NCBI GenBank assembly: GCA_034401795.1
Contig: CM067360.1
Coordinates: forward strand, 53,431,768-53,495,767
Reading direction: 5' to 3'
DNA from: Chaetoderma sp. LZ-2023a
Taxonomy: Eukaryota > Mollusca > Caudofoveata > Chaetodermatida > Chaetodermatidae
DNA: 64,000 nt
Part shown: positions 23,490-35,840 of the stretch, piece by piece
Position numbering within the stretch: the first letter of the stretch is position 1
Layout of the letters: every line of letters begins with the position of its first letter
Position numbers and translations under genes: made by a program
The notes under the pieces: generated by a model
The model's input: the letters and a program-made list of their open reading frames with translations, nothing else
Told to the model about the DNA's origin: nothing
Databases searched by the model: none

Positions 23490-25800
23490 GAACCCACGAA
23501 TTATCTATGTCTCATACAAAACAGCGCTGCTTTAAATCATGGCAAAGTGACATCCAGACTTACTATGCTAGAAATGGATTCCTCCTACACGAGTTCCAGA
23601 TACAGCAACAACGTCTGTTCTCGATGTTAAAGAACTTCAACACTCACAGGAGAGAAATTTCGCATTTATATTTCAGCGTCTTTCACGTGTAATAGGAATT
23701 TCAACCCTGTCATCTGAAGAAATAGTTGCCTCAAGGTCAAGTTTCAACCATAACACCTCTGATGTCATCTGCGAAAAAGCTTTAGTAGAACACATCCCAG
23801 TAATATCTCGTCACCAACCGAAATGTCAGTCATCTACTCAATGTTTTGCAGAAGTGATCAAATATGCAAAGCACTAAATCTTGATTTTATATTGGTAGTC
23901 TGTGATCATGCAATATATAATGCAAATGGTGGAAACACTATGTATGGAGAAAGAATTACTTTTGAAGGTTATTATACGTTAGGAAGGTTTCACATCATAA
24001 TTATCTTTACATCTGTAATGGGTACACGATTTGGAATTGCTGAGATTGAGAGATCTCATGATAGAATCGAGTATAGGTGTATCTGGTCCTGTTGATGATG
24101 TCCTTAATTTTAAAGATTACAATAAATGCATGAGGTCTCTGAAAACTCTGAAAATTCTGTACAAAGTAATGATCAGAATGGAACTTTGCGCTTTCATGAT
24201 CATCTCCTAGCTAGAACACCAAGGTTCAAGGACATTACTGTTACACAGAATGATATAAACAAAGATGAGTTACAGTATATGCTTGAAAATATGAGAACAA
24301 ATCTCTCTCAAGATTCACTACACGATTCGGACAGTTTCAATGTTCAAATTTTGGAACTCATTTTGCTATATGTGTGATTTGTTACTCAATCTTATCAGCT
24401 CATTCAGACAGTCAACTGGGTCCTCTACCTGCTAGGTATTTGCAGAATAAGTTGGAAACCACAACTATGGCAGGCATCTGCCACACTTAAATGTTGGAGT
24501 TGTCCATATCAAATTTAGCAGTGCATGAATATCTGGTAAACGGGGGATTTGGAGCTCAACTCATTGCATCCTACAAGTTTGGCAAAGTTCCACGTAACTA
24601 TGTAGTAGAAAAGGAAATCAGAGCAATGATGGTCAAAGGTGGCATTGTTAAATTCAGCCGAAACACGGGAGCTGTTGATGGGTGGATATTGTTAGAGCAT
24701 GTTAGAGGCACTGTGGCTCTTAAATGCCATGAGATGGCTGGTAAAAATATGAATGAGCATGATTCCACTCATAATTATCTGAGTCCTCTCTGAACGAAAC
24801 AAGATGACCATGATATGGATAAAATTATTCAAACTGGCATGGACGGGTGTAAATCCCTTTTCACCACCAAGTAGCATAAATATAGTGAGCTCTGGCTTCG
24901 AAATTGATGACACAGCAACAAACACACATATTCGCACTGAGGAGATAGGTGAGCTGGCAGTGGCATCATTTATTATCAAGTGCATTCTTTCTGCAGAGAA
25001 AGACTTCTATGCTCCCATTAAGAAGACATGAAGTGAGTTATTAATCAAACCAACAAAGACAAAGTTACAATTTATAATTGTGAAATGGTAATGGAAAGCA
25101 GATTGGAAACTAATTCTTCACATAGCAATCATTGGGCAAAAATGAAAACTGGACACGAGAGAAGTCATGAAAATATCGTCTTAGTCCAGTTGCACCCTCA
25201 TTCACTACACCAGATAGCCTCGAAATTCAGTTTTAGTTGGTGGATTAAAGAAATATGCAAATGACCCAGGAACAAACATAAAGAATGTGTGATCAGTGAT
25301 ACTGTGGTCATACTTCACAGTTTGATTCATCTTCCATAAACATGTGGCGCGATGGTGGTACAGATATTCCAAAAATGCTTAGTGCCACATTACAGATAAA
25401 AAGAACAATCAGGTAAATTTTGTAGCTGATGTCCACAGCTCCAATTCTATCAAAAATGCTAAACGTAGTCAGCGTATCAATGATGTAGGAATGATCAATA
25501 TCAAATTATCTGGCAGAGACCTAGACAGCATCAAATAATCAACGCTGGATACAATATCTAGCTGGTTGGAGGGAACGAAATGTTCCTAATGGAGTTCCAG
25601 GCTAAGGAGTGGTCAACCACTAAGTGCGCCGCTACTTTATCAGGAAAACAGCTCCATATGACAAGACATGAAAATTTTATAAGATGGAGGGCAACACTGG
25701 AAATGCACAACTGTGCGAATATCTTTTCTGCTTTCAGGAAGAGGTAGATATTAGAATGATCTTACAGCATACAAGCACTCATTGGCACAAGAGCATACAT
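23490..25800 (+). pseudogene. Decayed gene of an unnamed repeat-associated family
   Basis: Several short plus-strand segments in changing frames look like pieces of one long protein. In order: NLDFILVVCDHAIYNANGGN then GRFHIIIIFTSVMGTRFG (about 23860-24045); MIESSIGVSGPVDDVLNFKD in a second frame (about 24057-24120); a segment at 24491-24750 with RNYVVEKEIRAMMVKGGIVK; INIVSSGFEIDDTATNTHIR with EEIGELAVASFI (24870-24985); and a late segment near 25430-25740 containing SIKNAKRSQRINDVG. I recognise this order from large uncharacterised proteins in aquatic invertebrates that occur in many copies, but I know no domain name. Stops and frameshifts throughout show it is dead. Confidence 0.45.
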
Positions 25801-26690
25801 ATAACTGCATGTCTATAGACTAACAATTTGTATTCCTTACATGTGATCAATAAAAACGCAGAACGGCGTCTGGCCTTACAGTTGCTCAATTAGCATAACT
25901 ATAGATAAAAATCACTTTTATAAAAAATGAGTTAAGTCAAACTGTTTCCCACTGACCTCTGTTTTTCAGGGACTCAGACGATGGCTCTTTAGGATGGTCG
26001 TAGGTTGAGCTCTCTTAGAAAAAACACATTGTGCTCCCAAATGTTAGTCACTATGGTAAATCGCTTTTGTTAAACAAGCATGTGTCTTTAGAGATCATTC
26101 TTTGATGGCCCATAAAGCGTCCCTTATAGACAGGTTTTACTGTGCAGTTTAAAACCTATATATAGTATTTGCCATACATTTCTACTTCGTAATAAGGATA
26201 ATAATACTACAGTACATACAAGCGTCGTCGATCTATGACTACTTTTGTTCCTGATATAAATCGTTTAATTGGTTGAGTCATTGAAGTAAGTGAGTGACAT
26301 AAATGTCCTCCTTTATATATTTTATAATCTCCTATGCATATTCCCAGTGATTGATCTAATTGATATCACAGTGGCGACCATTCTGGCTTCAAAAAGAGGT
26401 CATAAATTAAATTAAATTATATTTAATATTGATATGAATGATGAAAGAACCTAGAATATGTTTAAAAAAACAAGTTAACAACATATTTTGATTATTATGC
26501 ATTATTTTAAGATGGAATTCCTGTTGATTATATACAAAAACTGATTTTCAGGCATTTAAATGGTGGCCATTTTGAATTCAAGATGGCGGCCATAATGGAC
26601 ATTTTTTGAAAGTGGCAACAAGTGATTTTGGACTCCTCTGGTGTTGTACATTTAGGTTCAACAATAAAACTGACGTCACACAGGGTGTCC
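25801..26690. other. Unassigned non-coding sequence
   Basis: No gene is recognised. AATTCAAGATGGCGGCCATAAT near 26573-26593 is a short inverted motif (ATGGCGGCCAT) also used in the tandem array at 38320-39110. A TGACGTCA site occurs at about 26671. Confidence 0.35.
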
Positions 26691-26694
26691 CGCT

Positions 26695-27025
26695 GGGTCA
26701 TATGCAGCCGCCCTTCTAGAAAGCTGGTGTTCAGCGGAAGGTGAGGATATCCTTTGTGATGCATTGCATCACTAAAACTCAAGTATTTAACTGTTTGTAT
26801 TAACTAATATTACTGGTATGTGTAACTAAATTGTTCTCCATGAAGAGGGGTGCGCGTGTGTGTGTGTGTATATTATCTGCCATTTGTACATGGATGTAGA
26901 AGGCACTTGTCCATTTTATTCATTCAATCTGTCTGTGAACCTGCCACATATAATAGCGGGTAGTGGCAGAGGAGTATTCCTTGGGCGAGTGGGGATGGTG
27001 TGTGTGTGTGTGGGGGGGGGGGGGT
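26695..27025 (+). repeat. R4 microsatellite-bearing repeat, copy 1
   Basis: The shared core runs GTTCAGCGGAAGGTGAGGAT, CACTAAAACTC, AACTAAATTG, then a short GCGCGTGTGTGTG tract, ATGGATGTAGAAGGCA, CTGTCTGTGAAC and GCAGAGGAGTATTCC, ending in a G-run. Three further copies are at 35455, 41385 and 43585, each with a different microsatellite. Confidence 0.75.
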
Positions 27026-27034
27026 GGACTACAG

Positions 27035-27180
27035 GTAAGCTGTTGAATATTTTGAAACTAATTTGACTTGTAAGCATAAAAGACAGATTAAATCGAGTCA
27101 TTCAGGACACAATGATTATGATGCCAGCCTACATGTCACGTAGTTGATTATGACGTCATATGATTGAATGAGAAAATGGA
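27035..27180 (+). repeat. R1 repeat, internally deleted
   Basis: It keeps the first hairpin arm (TTGAATATTTTGAAACTAAT) and the CRE tail (ACATGTCACGTAGTTGATTA then TGACGTCA) but lacks the second arm. It abuts the G-run end of the R4 copy. Confidence 0.65.
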
Positions 27181-27189
27181 TTCATGAAT

Positions 27190-27960
27190 TTCAAGACATC
27201 TATACAGGAAAGCTCTTGAATATTAAAAAGATAACTCGACTGGAACCTGTTGCTGCAAAACTGTTGAACGCATTCACAACATAGACAATTAACTACATGC
27301 AAAGCTCATTACGATTAGCTGTAAACATGTATCGCATATACATACAAGCATATACCTGCAATTGACCTCCTATTTGATTGGCCCCGATCAGTGACCTAAA
27401 TCGGCATGGTGGCGAAAAATTTCAGCCGTTTCACTGCTCTTCATACCACGAGCTGTAATAGTTTAAGGCCCGCTCGCGCCGCTTCCAGTGTAGATAGAGA
27501 TAGATGTTATAACCGTTATAAATGCATGGCCCGCCCAATGTAGATTCACATTAATGTTGTCGACGGTGTGCTAAATTCAATATCATACATTTCAGATTAC
27601 TCCACGTGATTTGTTACAGTCAGAACCAATAAACATATTGTGCTGTATTAACCAATTACATTTAGGCCTAATTGTATGTGGAGTATTCTGCCACCCTCTT
27701 GTTGGTTATTTTGAGAACAAATCGAGTGAAAGGCATTTTTGACTAAGACAATCATCATGTTCCATATTTCTCCACCTTGATTCACGTGTTTGTGTATTTC
27801 AGAATGACATGGGTTAACCCTTACATCTGTGAAACCCAGATATCTTAAGGCAACAACACAGTAAAGCTGATGAATATTTTGAAAAGAATCTGACTGAAAG
27901 CCACTGCAACTCGAGACACAAATGGCTTCAATTTAACATGGTTTCACGGTAATAAATGTT
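27190..27960 (+). repeat. R5 repeat, copy 2
   Basis: It contains GTTGAACGCATTCACAACAT, GATTGGCCCCGATCAGTGAC, TTGTCGACGGTGTGCTAAAT, TTAACCAATTACATTTAGGC and AACAACACAGTAAAGCTGAT. The uninterrupted sequence near 27667 (TTTAGGCCTAATTGTATGTG) is the unoccupied equivalent of the site where a transposon sits at 44455-45526. Confidence 0.7.
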
Positions 27961-28560
27961 ATATTTCCTAATAAGTGTAAACTATTTGGTGAATATGATT
28001 TAGATAGACATATGCCTACACGATAGCCCATGGATTGTGCCGCCTCTGGATAGATGTATTGTCCAATTACTGGAAATCGAAACTAAAATCAATTACTCTC
28101 ATCCTACAGCAAGTTTTATCAGGAATTAGGCCTTTGTCCCAGTGCTGATCTAAAGAGGTACAATTTGCGAGGTATCACGTAACGAAAATGAGAACTCAAA
28201 ATTACACTTTTGTATTAATCTTGTCATTTAATTTCACCCAGAAAATGATGTCTTCGATTGTATCACAGCGGCAAGAGAATTTACGGCCACAGTAACATTC
28301 CTCTCCAGAGCACTAAATAGAATTGATCATTTGAATAAAGAGAGCAATCTTCAAGCTAGTCAATGGGAAATGTGTGTCATTGTAATTCCCCGATCTGCTC
28401 AGCCGATGATGTTACGTGAGGGTGGGTTTCAGTTGATTTAGGGAAGAGAGCTCTCGTGCATAGCAATTAGACTGTGTCAAAGGGAGAACGTCGCGGATAT
28501 TGACAGACTTGTCATTCAGTTAGGCAAAATGCAATAACCGGTGATAAAACATTTGTGGCA
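27961..28560 (+). repeat. R3 repeat, subfamily B, copy 2
   Basis: It follows R5 directly and shares the order ATTGTCCAATTACTGGAAAT, GTATCACGTAACGAAAATG, CACCCAGAAAATGATGTCTT, CAAGCTAGTCAATGGGAAAT and GGCAAAATGCAATAACCGGT with the copies at 42340 and 45800. Confidence 0.75.
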
Positions 28561-28990
28561 TATTACACGCTAACCAACCACACACACTGCAAATCTAATG
28601 TTTTTGAACCAGTCACACACGCACCTACACCTGACAACAAAATGAGCTCTGAAATCATCTCGTGAATTGCATCACAGCAGTGCTACCAGCCCTGCATCCA
28701 ATAGAGGGATTAGATCTGTCACTCAAGTACACTTGCTGACATCGCAATCAAATATCACAGTAGATTCATTGCAAATGTCTGTCTGATTAATTTACAATTT
28801 AATAAACATTCAATACATAGGCAGACATAGTCCGCAGTAAAATTAGTTTCAACATATTCAACAGCTTACTAACCTTGAAACTTTAATTCTGGGAATTCCG
28901 TTTTCAAATCGATTCCGACACATGTACAAAGTTGGTACAGTTTAGCTATGAATGGACGTGGTATAGCTAGAAAGTCATTTTTTCTTTAAG
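28561..28990. other. Non-coding tail of the R5/R3-B composite
   Basis: AACCAACCACACACACTGCA, ATGAGCTCTGAAATCATCTC and AATAGAGGGATTAGATCTGT are related to the tails at 42960-43340 and 46390-46830. No gene is seen. Confidence 0.5.
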
Positions 28991-28999
28991 ATATAAAAC

Positions 29000-29420
29000 G
29001 TATTCAGTTGAATATTTTGAAATTAATTTAACTGGTATCACTGGAAGCTATTGCTATCCATCATATGACGTCATAATCAACTACGTGACGTGTATGATGA
29101 CGTCATAATCAATTACAGCACGAATGCCTCGATTTAGTCTGTCTTAAACGGTTACTAGTCCGACATGTTGTACGAATTGTATTTACCATTTAATAAACAT
29201 TCTATCGAGTAATTTGAAACTAATTTTACTGGGCGCTATTGCCATAGGTAACAACACCCAGTGAAATTGAGTTCAAAATTTCAACAGCTTACCTGTATAG
29301 TGTTCTGGAAATTGATAGTCAGAGAGTTCAGAGATCGATCGATCCCAACATGAGCGAGGTGTGGGTGGAGCGTAGCTAGATATGGGTGAGGCATAGCTAA
29401 AACTGGAAAGTTCCATTGTT
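29000..29420 (-). repeat. R1 repeat, reverse orientation, CRE-rich
   Basis: Reading on the minus strand it has the order of the full R1 repeat: a segment with GATCGATCGATCTCTGAACT, the hairpin, then the tail with two TGACGTCA palindromes (29066-29073 and 29099-29106 on the plus strand). An additional half-hairpin precedes it at about 29005-29040. Confidence 0.75.
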
Positions 29421-29818
29421 AGGATATTGTGTTCATGATTCGAGTGACATGTTAATGATATTATTTGGTTCTAAACCAATATTTTGGCAGCCATTTTTAT
29501 TTTAAACTAAAACATATTTCCCTAAAGTGTGCAATTTCGAAAATTCATCTGGCTGGTATATTAGGTTGTATTAAAGTAAATAAAGCAAACAAAATGGTAT
29601 TAACTAACATGTCAGTATCCATGGGAATTTCCCCTGGCCTAAACTGTCACATGTTACACCTTTGCTTTAGTTGTACTTATATCATTTTATGTAGAGGCTC
29701 ATTGCCATATAGGTTATGCGTTTGATGAGCTACCAAATGTCAGTAGCGTATCATACGTATCCCACAAATAAATGTAGATAGAAATAAATTACTTTGAATT
29801 TGAATAATGCCATTTATG
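29421..29818. other. Unassigned AT-rich sequence
   Basis: No gene is recognised. TATTTTGGCAGCCATTTTTA and ACTAAAACATATTTCCCTAA resemble sequence at about 13935-13985, indicating another degenerate dispersed repeat. Confidence 0.35.
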
Positions 29819-32054
29819 TGTGTGCTCTATATTACCTGTGTGTGGTCTATATTACCTGTGTGCGGTCTATATTACCTGTGTGCGGTCTATATTACCTGTG
29901 TCCTGTCTATATTACCTGTGTGCGGTCTATATTACCTGTGTGCGGTCTATATTACCTGTGTGCGGTCTATATTACCTGTGTGCGGTCTATATTACCTGTG
30001 TGCGGTCTATATTACCTGTGTGCGGTCTATATTACCTGTGTGCGGTCTATATTACCTGTGTGCGGTCTATATTACCTGTGTGTGGTCTATATTACCTGTG
30101 TGTGGTCTATATTACCTGTGTGTGGTCTATATTACCTGTGTGTGGTCTATATTACCTGTGTGCGGTCTATATTACCTGTGTGGTCTATATTACCTGTGTG
30201 CGGTCTATATTACCTGTGTGCGGTCTATATTACCTGTGTGCGGTCTATATTACCTGTGTGCGGTCTATATTACCTGTGTGCGGTCTATATTACCTGTGTG
30301 CGGTCTATATTACCTGTGTGTGGTCTATATTACCTGTGTGTGGTCTATATTACCTGTGTGTGGTCTATATTACCTGTGTGTGGTCTATATTACCTGTGTG
30401 TGGTCTATATTACCTGTGTGTGGTCTATATTACCTGTGTGTGGTCTATATTACCTGTGTGTGGTCTATATTACCTGTGTGTGGTCTATATTACCTGTGTG
30501 TGGTCTATATTACATGTGTGCGGTCTATATTACCTGTGTGCGGTCTATATTACCTGTGTGCGGTCTATATTACCTGTGTGCGGTCTATATTACCTGTGTG
30601 TGGTCTATATTACCTGTGTGTGGTCTATATTACCTGTGTGTGGTCCATATTACATGTGTGTGGTCTATATTACCTGTGTGTGGTCTATATTACCTGTGTG
30701 TGGTCTATATTACCTGTGTGTGGTCTATATTACCTGTGTGCGGTCTATATTACCTGTGTGCGGTCTATATTACCTGTGTGCGGTCTATATTACCTGTGTG
30801 CGGTCTATATTACCTGTGTGTGGTCTATATTACCTGTGTGTGGTCTATATTACCTGTGTGTGGTCTATATTACCTGTGTGTGGTCTATATTACCTGTGTG
30901 TGGTCTATATTACCTGTGTGTGGTCTATATTACCTGTGTGTGGTCTATATTACCTGTGTGTGGTCTATATTACCTGTGTGTGCTCTATATTACCTGTGTG
31001 TGGTCTATATTACCTGTGTGTGGTCTATATTACCTGTGTGTGGTCTATATTACCTGTGTGCGGTCTATATTACCTGTGTGTGGTCTATATTACCTGTGTG
31101 CGGTCTATATTACCTGTGTGTGGTCTATATTACCTGTGTGCGGTCTATATTACCTGTGTGTGGTCTATATTACCTGTGTGCGGTCTATATTACCTGTGTG
31201 TGGTCTATATTACCTGTGTGTGGTCTATATTACCTGTGTGTGGTCTATATTACCTGTGTGTGGTCTATATTACCTGTGTGTGGTCTATATTACCTGTGTG
31301 TGGTCTATATTACCTGTGTGTGGTCTATATTACCTGTGTGTGGTCTATATTACCTGTGTGTGGTCTATAGTACCTGTGTGTGGTCTATATTACCTGTGTG
31401 TGGTCTATATTACCTGTGTGTGGTCTATATTACCTGTGTGTGGTCTATATTACATGTGTGTGGTCTGTATTACCTGTGTGTGGTCTATATTACCTGTGTG
31501 TGGTCTATATTACCTGTGTGTGGTCTATGTTACCTGTGTGTGGTCTATATTACCTGTGTGTGGTCTATATTACCTGTGTGTGGTCTATAGTACCTGTGTG
31601 TGGTCTATATTACCTGCGTGTGGTCTATATTACCTGTGTGTGGTCTATATTACCTGTGTGTGGTCTATATTACCTGTGTGTGGTCTATATTACCTGTGTG
31701 TGGTCTATATTACCTGTGTGTGGTCTATATTACCTGTGTGTGGTCTATATTACCTGTGTGTGGTCTATATTACCTGTGTGTGGTCTATATTACCTGTGTG
31801 TGGTCTATATTACCTGTGTGTGGTCTGTATTACCTGTGTGTGGTCTATATTACCTGTGTGTGGTCTATATTACCTGTGTGTGGTCTATGTTACCTGTGTG
31901 TGGTCTATATTACCTGTGTGTGGTCTATGTTACCTGTGTGTGGTCTATATTACCTGTGTGTGGTCTATATTACCTGTGTGTGGTCTATATTACCTGTGTG
32001 TGGTCTATATTACCTGTGTGTGGTCTATATTACCTGTGTGTGGTCTCTATTACT
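29819..32054 (+). repeat. 20-bp minisatellite, about 112 units
   Basis: The unit is TGTGYGGTCTATATTACCTG, where Y is C in many early units and T in most others. One unit near 30179 is two bases short, which shifts the register. Because 20 is not a multiple of 3 and the unit has no plus-strand stop in any phase, all three plus frames are open for hundreds of codons. These encode the same rotating 20-residue repeat (YYLCVVYITCVWSILPVCGL) and should not be read as genes. Rare variants (CATG for CCTG, TATGT, TATAG) appear after about 30500. Confidence 0.97.
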
Positions 32055-32077
32055 GACTGATTATTCTGAGGGCAGTT

Positions 32078-32225
32078 TGCTGCTTAACCCTTTAATGGCT
32101 AAAGTTGGTCAAGAAAATCTTTTTACAGGCCATGATATTAGTTTTGAGAATTTACTACTGGAATGGTTGATTCAGCTACCGAGCCAGTCATTTCTGTGAT
32201 AAGTTTTCAAAAAACAGAAACACGT
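32078..32225. repeat. R2 hairpin repeat
   Basis: It starts at AACCCTTTAATGGCTAAAG, contains TTTACTACTGGAATGG and the complement CCAGTCATTTCTGTGATAAG, and directly follows the minisatellite. Confidence 0.65.
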
Positions 32226-32429
32226 TTTGACCAGCTACGTCATGAGAGTGATCACTTTACCAATGAAATACGCATATTTCATTTACAAAACAAGCATGCA
32301 GGAAGTGTTGAATATTTTGTTGGTAAATTATGCAGCAACGGCTGCTGAGCAAACTAATTTCTAAATATTCATCAGAATAAGTTTCATAACGCAAAGAATA
32401 TACTTTTTCTGGGATTTGATGGTGAAATT

Positions 32430-33940
32430 GTTAACACATTAACACGGCCCAAAACAGCTTCTGGAGTGGTCTTGATTCTTGTGAAATGCCCATTTGCAAA
32501 ACAATACAAGACTTTTTTTAATTTGCCACTGAAATGACCGGTCAGATAACCGAGCAAGTTATTTCATTGATCAATTTTCAAAAATAGTCATCTCTCATCA
32601 ACATTTTCTAAGAGAAAGGGTTAATTTTCTTGAATAAATTTGGGGATTAAAGGGGTAAGACAATCATAAAAACTTCTATTTATCCACACTGAATACAATT
32701 TAACTGTTTGAACCACGAATACCAAAACATCTTAATCAATATTTTGTTGAATAGTTTGACACTAATTTGACTGGGAAAAGCACCCGATGACTGTCAAATT
32801 AGGTTCTAAATATTTAAGCTTACTTGTATCCTTAACTTGAAATTGTGAATCTGCGAATTCAATGTTAACCCCTACATGTGTGAAAACCAATAATTTCAGC
32901 CAGAGACAGCAGCAGTCAAATAGATTTCAATATGTATATAATAGAATCGCATAAATAAGTAAATAACGTATTTGATGTCTCTGGTATGACGGGTTTGCAC
33001 AGATAAAACTAGTAACCATGTGTCACTCAGCCACTAGATAGCCATATTACCCAATTATTGGTAACAGAAAAGAGAATCAATTACGCTCATCCTACATCTA
33101 GTTGTAGCGGGAATTAGGCTTTTGTCCCTGTCCTGATTTAAAGAGGTACAACTGTCTGGTATGACGCGAGGAAGATAAGAATTCATTACGTCTCTGGTAT
33201 TAATGTTTTCATGAGATTTCAGCCTGAAAAGATGTCTTCAATTGTATTCCAGCGACAAGGGTTTACTGTCGTCGCAAAAATCCTGTCCTGGAAACCCTAA
33301 ACGGAATTGATCATTTGAATAAAGCGAGCAATCTTGAAGCTAGTCAATGGGAAATGTGTGTAGTTGTAATTCCCCAGTCTGCTCTAGCCGATGATGTTAC
33401 GCAAGGACGGGCTTCAGTTGATTAAGGGAAGAGTGCTCTCGTGCATAGCAATTAGACCGCGCCAAAGGGAGAACGCCGCGTATATTGACTGACTTGTCAA
33501 TCAGTTAGGCAAAATGCAATAACCTGAGAAAACACTTGTGGCTTATCAGAAATTCAACTATGCACCCATATAGCTCTCAAGCAATGAAAAAATCCGCAGA
33601 CATTACCGCACCCTGGCACTCAGCTTGAACAAAACACATGTAGCGTTGCATACTCACGTAACGTCATGTAATGGTCTTATACTGGCTGGAAGCAACTGAA
33701 TTTGTTTTTAATTTAGCTCTCTACATAGTAGCCTACTGCATGTACTACGATTACTTCTACTCTGAGTGAATCTACGGTTACCATGTCATAATCAATCCCT
33801 TATAACACAGCTTACAGGGCCAATGCCAGGCATCATGGTATTGGAACAATATCGCCGAGTAGGCTGCAAGCTGCGTTATCATGTTGGGTTTTATTGTGTT
33901 CTTTGGAACATGCACAAACAGATGGTTCACCAGTAATCAG
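32430..33940. repeat. Composite repeat block, copy C
   Basis: It has the same order as 21650-23110: R2 (32450-32665), R1 core (32740-32820), R3-A (32960-33530) and a tail. Identity to copy B is visibly high across spacers, for example TTGAACCACGAATACCAAAA versus TTGAACCAGGAATACCAAAA. Confidence 0.85.
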
Positions 33941-34014
33941 CGGCAGTTATATCATTGAAGTGAACAGACGTAGGTAAGTACGTCACGAACGCATATTTGA
34001 AGACGCCCTATTTA

Positions 34015-34195
34015 ATAAATATTCTGTTGAATATTTTGAAACTAATTTGACTGGGTGTTGTTGCTGCCATACCTGTATAGTTTTCAGGAAATTGACAGTT
34101 AGGACATTCGGGGATCGATAAATCCCAACACGGCGAAGCATTGGTGGAGCTTAGCTAGAGGTGAGCGGAGCATGGCTAAAACTGCAAAGGTAGAT
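34015..34195 (-). repeat. R1 repeat, partial, reverse orientation
   Basis: One hairpin arm (TTGAATATTTTGAAACTAAT) is followed by ACCTGTATAGTTTTCAGGAA, GGGGATCGATAAATCCCAAC and GGAGCATGGCTAAAACTG, the leading part of R1 read backwards. Confidence 0.65.
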
Positions 34196-34344
34196 TCACC
34201 GCGCAAACAACTCAAAACTGTTAGCTGAGCAGATTTCCACTAGGCCCACACAAACGTGTAACCAGTTCTCCGATCTGTTTGCTCGAGATTAAGTAGAAAC
34301 ATGTGTTATATGTTTTGAACATCCTCAGATTGCAGATTGTTCAG

Positions 34345-34795
34345 TTAGGGGGCCTAATGGTCAATATTTGTCAAGAAAAGTGATGGTTTTGATTAGTGAA
34401 TGTCCATTTGTATGATAAAAGAAGACTATTTTGACAAGTTAACACTTCAATGACTGCCTCGATTATCGAGATAGTTAATGCAGTGATACATTTTCAAAAA
34501 ATTTCTATCCTGGACCAGCAAATAGTTTTTCTTCAAGACCACTATCGAAGCTGGTTTGGCCGGCATGACCATTAAAGACTTAAGGTATGGCAAGGTATTG
34601 CTCAAGAAGTGGCAATGTTGAGCTTGGATACTATTTATTTTGACATGATCTAAGATATCACATGCCTGGTAACTCGATTGTGAAAGTATGTTGATATGAC
34701 GTTTGACAATTTCACCTTATGAAATGCAATGGAATCTTATTTTGGATGTACATGGATAATAATGAGAACTATGCCACTTTGGTAGAATATTTCCT
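34345..34795. repeat. R2 hairpin plus the shared downstream segment
   Basis: R2 flanks and a degraded hairpin lie at 34380-34575. They are followed by GTTGCTCAAGAAGTGGCAAT and ATGGAATCTTATTTTGGATG, as at 17930 and 23125. Confidence 0.6.
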
Positions 34796-35110
34796 TAGTT
34801 TGACCTTAGATTAGCAAGACAGAACATGTAGACATTGCAGTGGTCAGCTACTGTAAGTAGGCAATAGATATGGCAACATGTTTTCATGGCATACCAATAG
34901 TGCTGTGGTTGTTGTTGGTTTTGTTGCTGCTGCCAACCGTCTTTTATTTTAGTGAGTAATGTCAAGATTTGAATCTTCACTTTTGTTTGATCTCGCCTTG
35001 TTAGCCGAGAGAAATATGAGCCTAGACTCAAGAGAAAGTGATCAATTTCATCAATTGTTTGGGGGTTGCTGATGATTTCCAACAGTTTGGCATCAACCAG
35101 GTATCATCTG
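34795..35110 (-). pseudogene. BESS-motif fragment
   Basis: The minus-strand translation contains DEIDHFLLSLGSYFSRLTRR followed by DQTKVKIQILTLLTKIKDGW. This fits the BESS motif (paired acidic residues, FLLSL, then a basic helix) that ends many MADF-BESS DNA-binding proteins. A Gln-rich stretch follows. There is no upstream MADF domain in the window, and the frame then runs into unrelated sequence, so it is a fragment or a single exon. GTATGC after CACTATTG (minus strand) is a possible splice donor. Confidence 0.4.
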
Positions 35111-35454
35111 TGTAGATGATGATGATTATGGATTATTTAGCAATGGGCCCATGTATTGTTTGACATGATATTGACTGCTTGTCATTGTTGGTTTCTGTGT
35201 GTTGTGAAACCACAATCCAAATTAGTCCTGGAGCTGAAATATATAAAATGCAAGTACGCATATTGATGCGAGGCAGCAAGGAAAATAGCCCGGCTTAACC
35301 GTATTTTGAAGAATATCATTCAGTAGAATTAGAAAAGATGCCATATGTTGTTGTAGGACATCAGCGTTTCTACTCAAACCATATTTGATGATGCCAATCC
35401 ATGCTTCCAAGATTAATTAACCCAAGTTCCAAGATTAATTGCATGCGTTCAGCG

Positions 35455-35659
35455 AAAGGCAGTATTCAGCGGAATACGAGGATATTTTTTGTGATGCACT
35501 GTGTCACTAAAACTCTAGTTTACAAAGTATCTAATTGTTTCTATTAACAAATATTACTGATATATGTAACTAAATTGCACTCCACATGCGTGCGTCCGTG
35601 TGTGCGTGTGTGTGTGCGTGCGTGCGTGCGTGCGTGCGTGTGTGCGTGCGTGCGTGCGC

Positions 35660-35724
<65 letters not shown>

Positions 35725-35840
35725 CTACCGTGGATGTAGAAGGCAATTGTCCCTTTTTCCGTTCAGTCTGTCTGTCTATGAACCTGCCATGTATAATAGC
35801 AGGTAGTTGCAGAGGGTTCCTGGACCGTCTCAGGGGGGGG
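35455..35840 (+). repeat. R4 microsatellite-bearing repeat, copy 2
   Basis: The same core as at 26695 surrounds a much longer GTGC/GT tract (35586-35720). It ends in GGGTTCCTGGACCGTC and a G-run. Confidence 0.8.

Noticed and set aside
29794-32199. Open frames of 500-750 codons across the minisatellite
   Set aside because: A stop-free 20-bp period opens all three frames with the same rotating peptide; there is no independent coding evidence.
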